DNA of 64,000 bases from Microcoleus asticus IPMA8 (lineage in GTDB: Bacteria; Cyanobacteriota; Cyanobacteriia; Cyanobacteriales; Microcoleaceae): assembly GCF_013179805.1 (NCBI RefSeq), contig NZ_SRRZ01000017.1, forward strand, positions 16,830 to 80,829. The letters are read 5' to 3'. A program made the position numbers and the translations under genes. The notes beneath the pieces were generated by a model that did no database searches, was not told the DNA's origin, and was given only the letters and a program-made list of their open reading frames with translations. Below, in pieces: positions 63,148 to 64,000 of this stretch. Every line of letters begins with the position of its first letter. Position 1 is the first letter of the stretch.

Positions 63148-63678
63148 TTAGTGCGGTAACTTGCTGAGGGCGTGCCAAGTTCTATAGCCGACAATTCCAT
63201 CTTGCGGTAAAGCCTTGCTGATTTGCAATTGTCGCACTGCTACATCTGTCATCGTCCCGAAGAATCCGTCAATCGCACCGAAATAGTATCCATTGATTTT
63301 CAAGACATTCTGAACAATTTTAACAGCATTACCAGAACTGCCCTTCATGACGATCGGCATATTCACAGGTGCACCAGAGTATAGTGCTTCCCAAGTGATA
63401 GAAGCCACAATCCCATCTTCTTTTAAAAAGACTCGGTGTTGATAGCCTTTGACGGCGTTTTGAACTTGGACGCCGAAGATACCGTCCATCGGGCCGAAAT
63501 AATATCCCCAATGATATAGAAGCTGTTGTAGTTCCTTGACAGCTTGACCTGTTGAACCAATTTGTAATGTGGGTTTGTTTACTTCAGCGGTTTCAGCAAA
63601 TGCAAGACTTGATTGAGCAGTAGTATCGGCGACGAGAGCCATAGTTTCATTGTTCAAGCTTCTTTCTTCGGTGTACAT
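63148..63678 (-). CDS. Peptidoglycan-binding domain protein (PG_binding_1 x2)
   Basis: A 176-residue protein with two tandem PG_binding_1 domains: about 38-100 (GSTGQAVKELQQLLYHWGYYFGPMDGIFGVQVQNAVKGYQ) and about 112-170 (GSSGNAVKIVQNVLKINGYYFGAIDGFFGTMTDVAVRQLQ). No catalytic domain is attached. The N-terminus has no clear signal peptide, so export is uncertain. The ATG at 63678 has GAGGA upstream and is the likely start. Such modules anchor proteins to the cell wall or sense it. Confidence 0.88.
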   Translation of the reverse strand: MYTEERSLNNETMALVADTTAQSSLAFAETAEVNKPTLQIGSTGQAVKELQQLLYHWGYYFGPMDGIFGVQVQNAVKGYQHRVFLKEDGIVASITWEALYSGAPVNMPIVMKGSSGNAVKIVQNVLKINGYYFGAIDGFFGTMTDVAVRQLQISKALPQDGIVGYRTWHALSKLPH

Positions 63679-63821
63679 AATGCGGTTCCTCTCAACATTT
63701 AAGTTTTGGTCTTTGATATTTCAGGTATAACTAATAGGTTTTGCGACTGCACAGTCGCTTCTTATAGTGACACTTTTGTGTGCTAGCACATTTGAGTGTC
63801 ACTCATTCGAGTTAAGTAGAA

Positions 63822-64000
63822 CTACTTAATTAAACGTAAAATACATCGCCGATCTAAAGCATTGAGGTCGAAACAGAAAATTTGCTCAATTTCTCCTGGC
63901 TCGAAGGAATAGACATCTCCAAAATAGTAACATTTTGTGGTACAAGAAGATCGTAAAGCTTTTTTGAGACAGAAACATGAGCGACATCCTGAATCATATT
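63822..64000 (-). CDS. Partial ORF cut by the right edge
   Basis: An open minus-strand frame running off the edge and ending at TAG 63822-63824. The visible 59 codons read with protein-like composition, ending in YYFGDVYSFEPGEIEQIFCF and a basic tail RRCILRLIK. Several cysteines are present (CRSCFC and others). No family is recognised. The two other minus frames contain earlier stops. Treat as a possible 3' end of a gene. Confidence 0.4.
   Translation of the reverse strand, partial: YDSGCRSCFCLKKALRSSCTTKCYYFGDVYSFEPGEIEQIFCFDLNALDRRCILRLIK

Noticed and set aside
1..64000. CRISPR array or defence island
   Set aside because: All direct repeats seen are either tandem heptamers, single duplications or dispersed palindromes; no regular spacers or cas/defence genes occur.

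Overview
The window looks like chromosomal DNA of a filamentous, non-marine cyanobacterium, most likely an Oscillatoriales-type genome (Microcoleus, Oscillatoria or Tychonema-like). The evidence is the very frequent HIP1 octamer GCGATCGC and its core CGATCG, heptanucleotide short tandem repeats, many dispersed palindromic repeats, and cyanobacterial-type proteins (GshA, ClpC, a Mo-nitro_C small protein, NHEINNP-type histidine kinases with long linkers). No rRNA, CRISPR array, prophage or plasmid maintenance genes are seen. One tRNA-Met(CAU) gene is present.

Layout. 0.4-6.7 kb: a soluble histidine kinase, primosomal helicase priA, a REP-associated tyrosine transposase (RAYT) embedded in its palindromic repeats, and gltD. 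7.2-15.2 kb: a sulfur/cysteine island with cysA (sulfate import ATPase), a CHASE-type histidine kinase, cysE, a Crp-family regulator, a small Cys-rich protein divergent from an Rrf2 (CymR-like) regulator, cysK, and a TauE/SafE-type anion exporter. 15.4-20 kb: a compact minus-strand membrane cassette (secreted 225-aa protein, two DUF202 proteins, a 78-aa and a 167-aa membrane protein), preceded by two tandem CadD-like cation transporters. 20.3-30 kb: an APC permease divergent from a LysR regulator, an SPFH/prohibitin protein, a REC-EAL c-di-GMP phosphodiesterase, a SOUL protein, YjbQ, a glycosyltransferase-like protein, an alpha/beta-hydrolase-like protein and a Yip1-like protein. 30-43 kb: a 1780-aa Ser/Thr kinase-AAA-GAF-histidine kinase fusion, clpC, and a 1349-aa polytopic membrane protein. 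42.7-51.6 kb: two thiol peroxidases, tRNA-Met, a LysM-M23 murein hydrolase, trmL, gshA, an AI-2E family exporter and a conserved cyanobacterial protein. 52-54.4 kb: a Mo-nitro_C protein, an HD-domain protein whose 3' end has been perfectly duplicated in tandem (316 bp), and decayed ATP-grasp and nuclease/transposase relics. 55-64 kb: an alpha-amylase with CBM20, a glycosyltransferase, a CysQ-type phosphatase, a Crp regulator translationally coupled to an M61 peptidase, a TerB-like protein and a peptidoglycan-binding protein.

Functional themes are sulfur/thiol metabolism (cysA, cysE, cysK, TauE, gshA, cysQ, two peroxiredoxins), signalling by three sensor kinases sharing one closely related C-terminal module, and envelope/cell-wall functions. 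The most noteworthy items are the RAYT with its REP repeats, the perfect 316-bp duplication, the CymR-like/CysK pair with its divergent Cys-rich partner, and the DUF202 membrane cassette. I found no clear, wholly new defence-type system.
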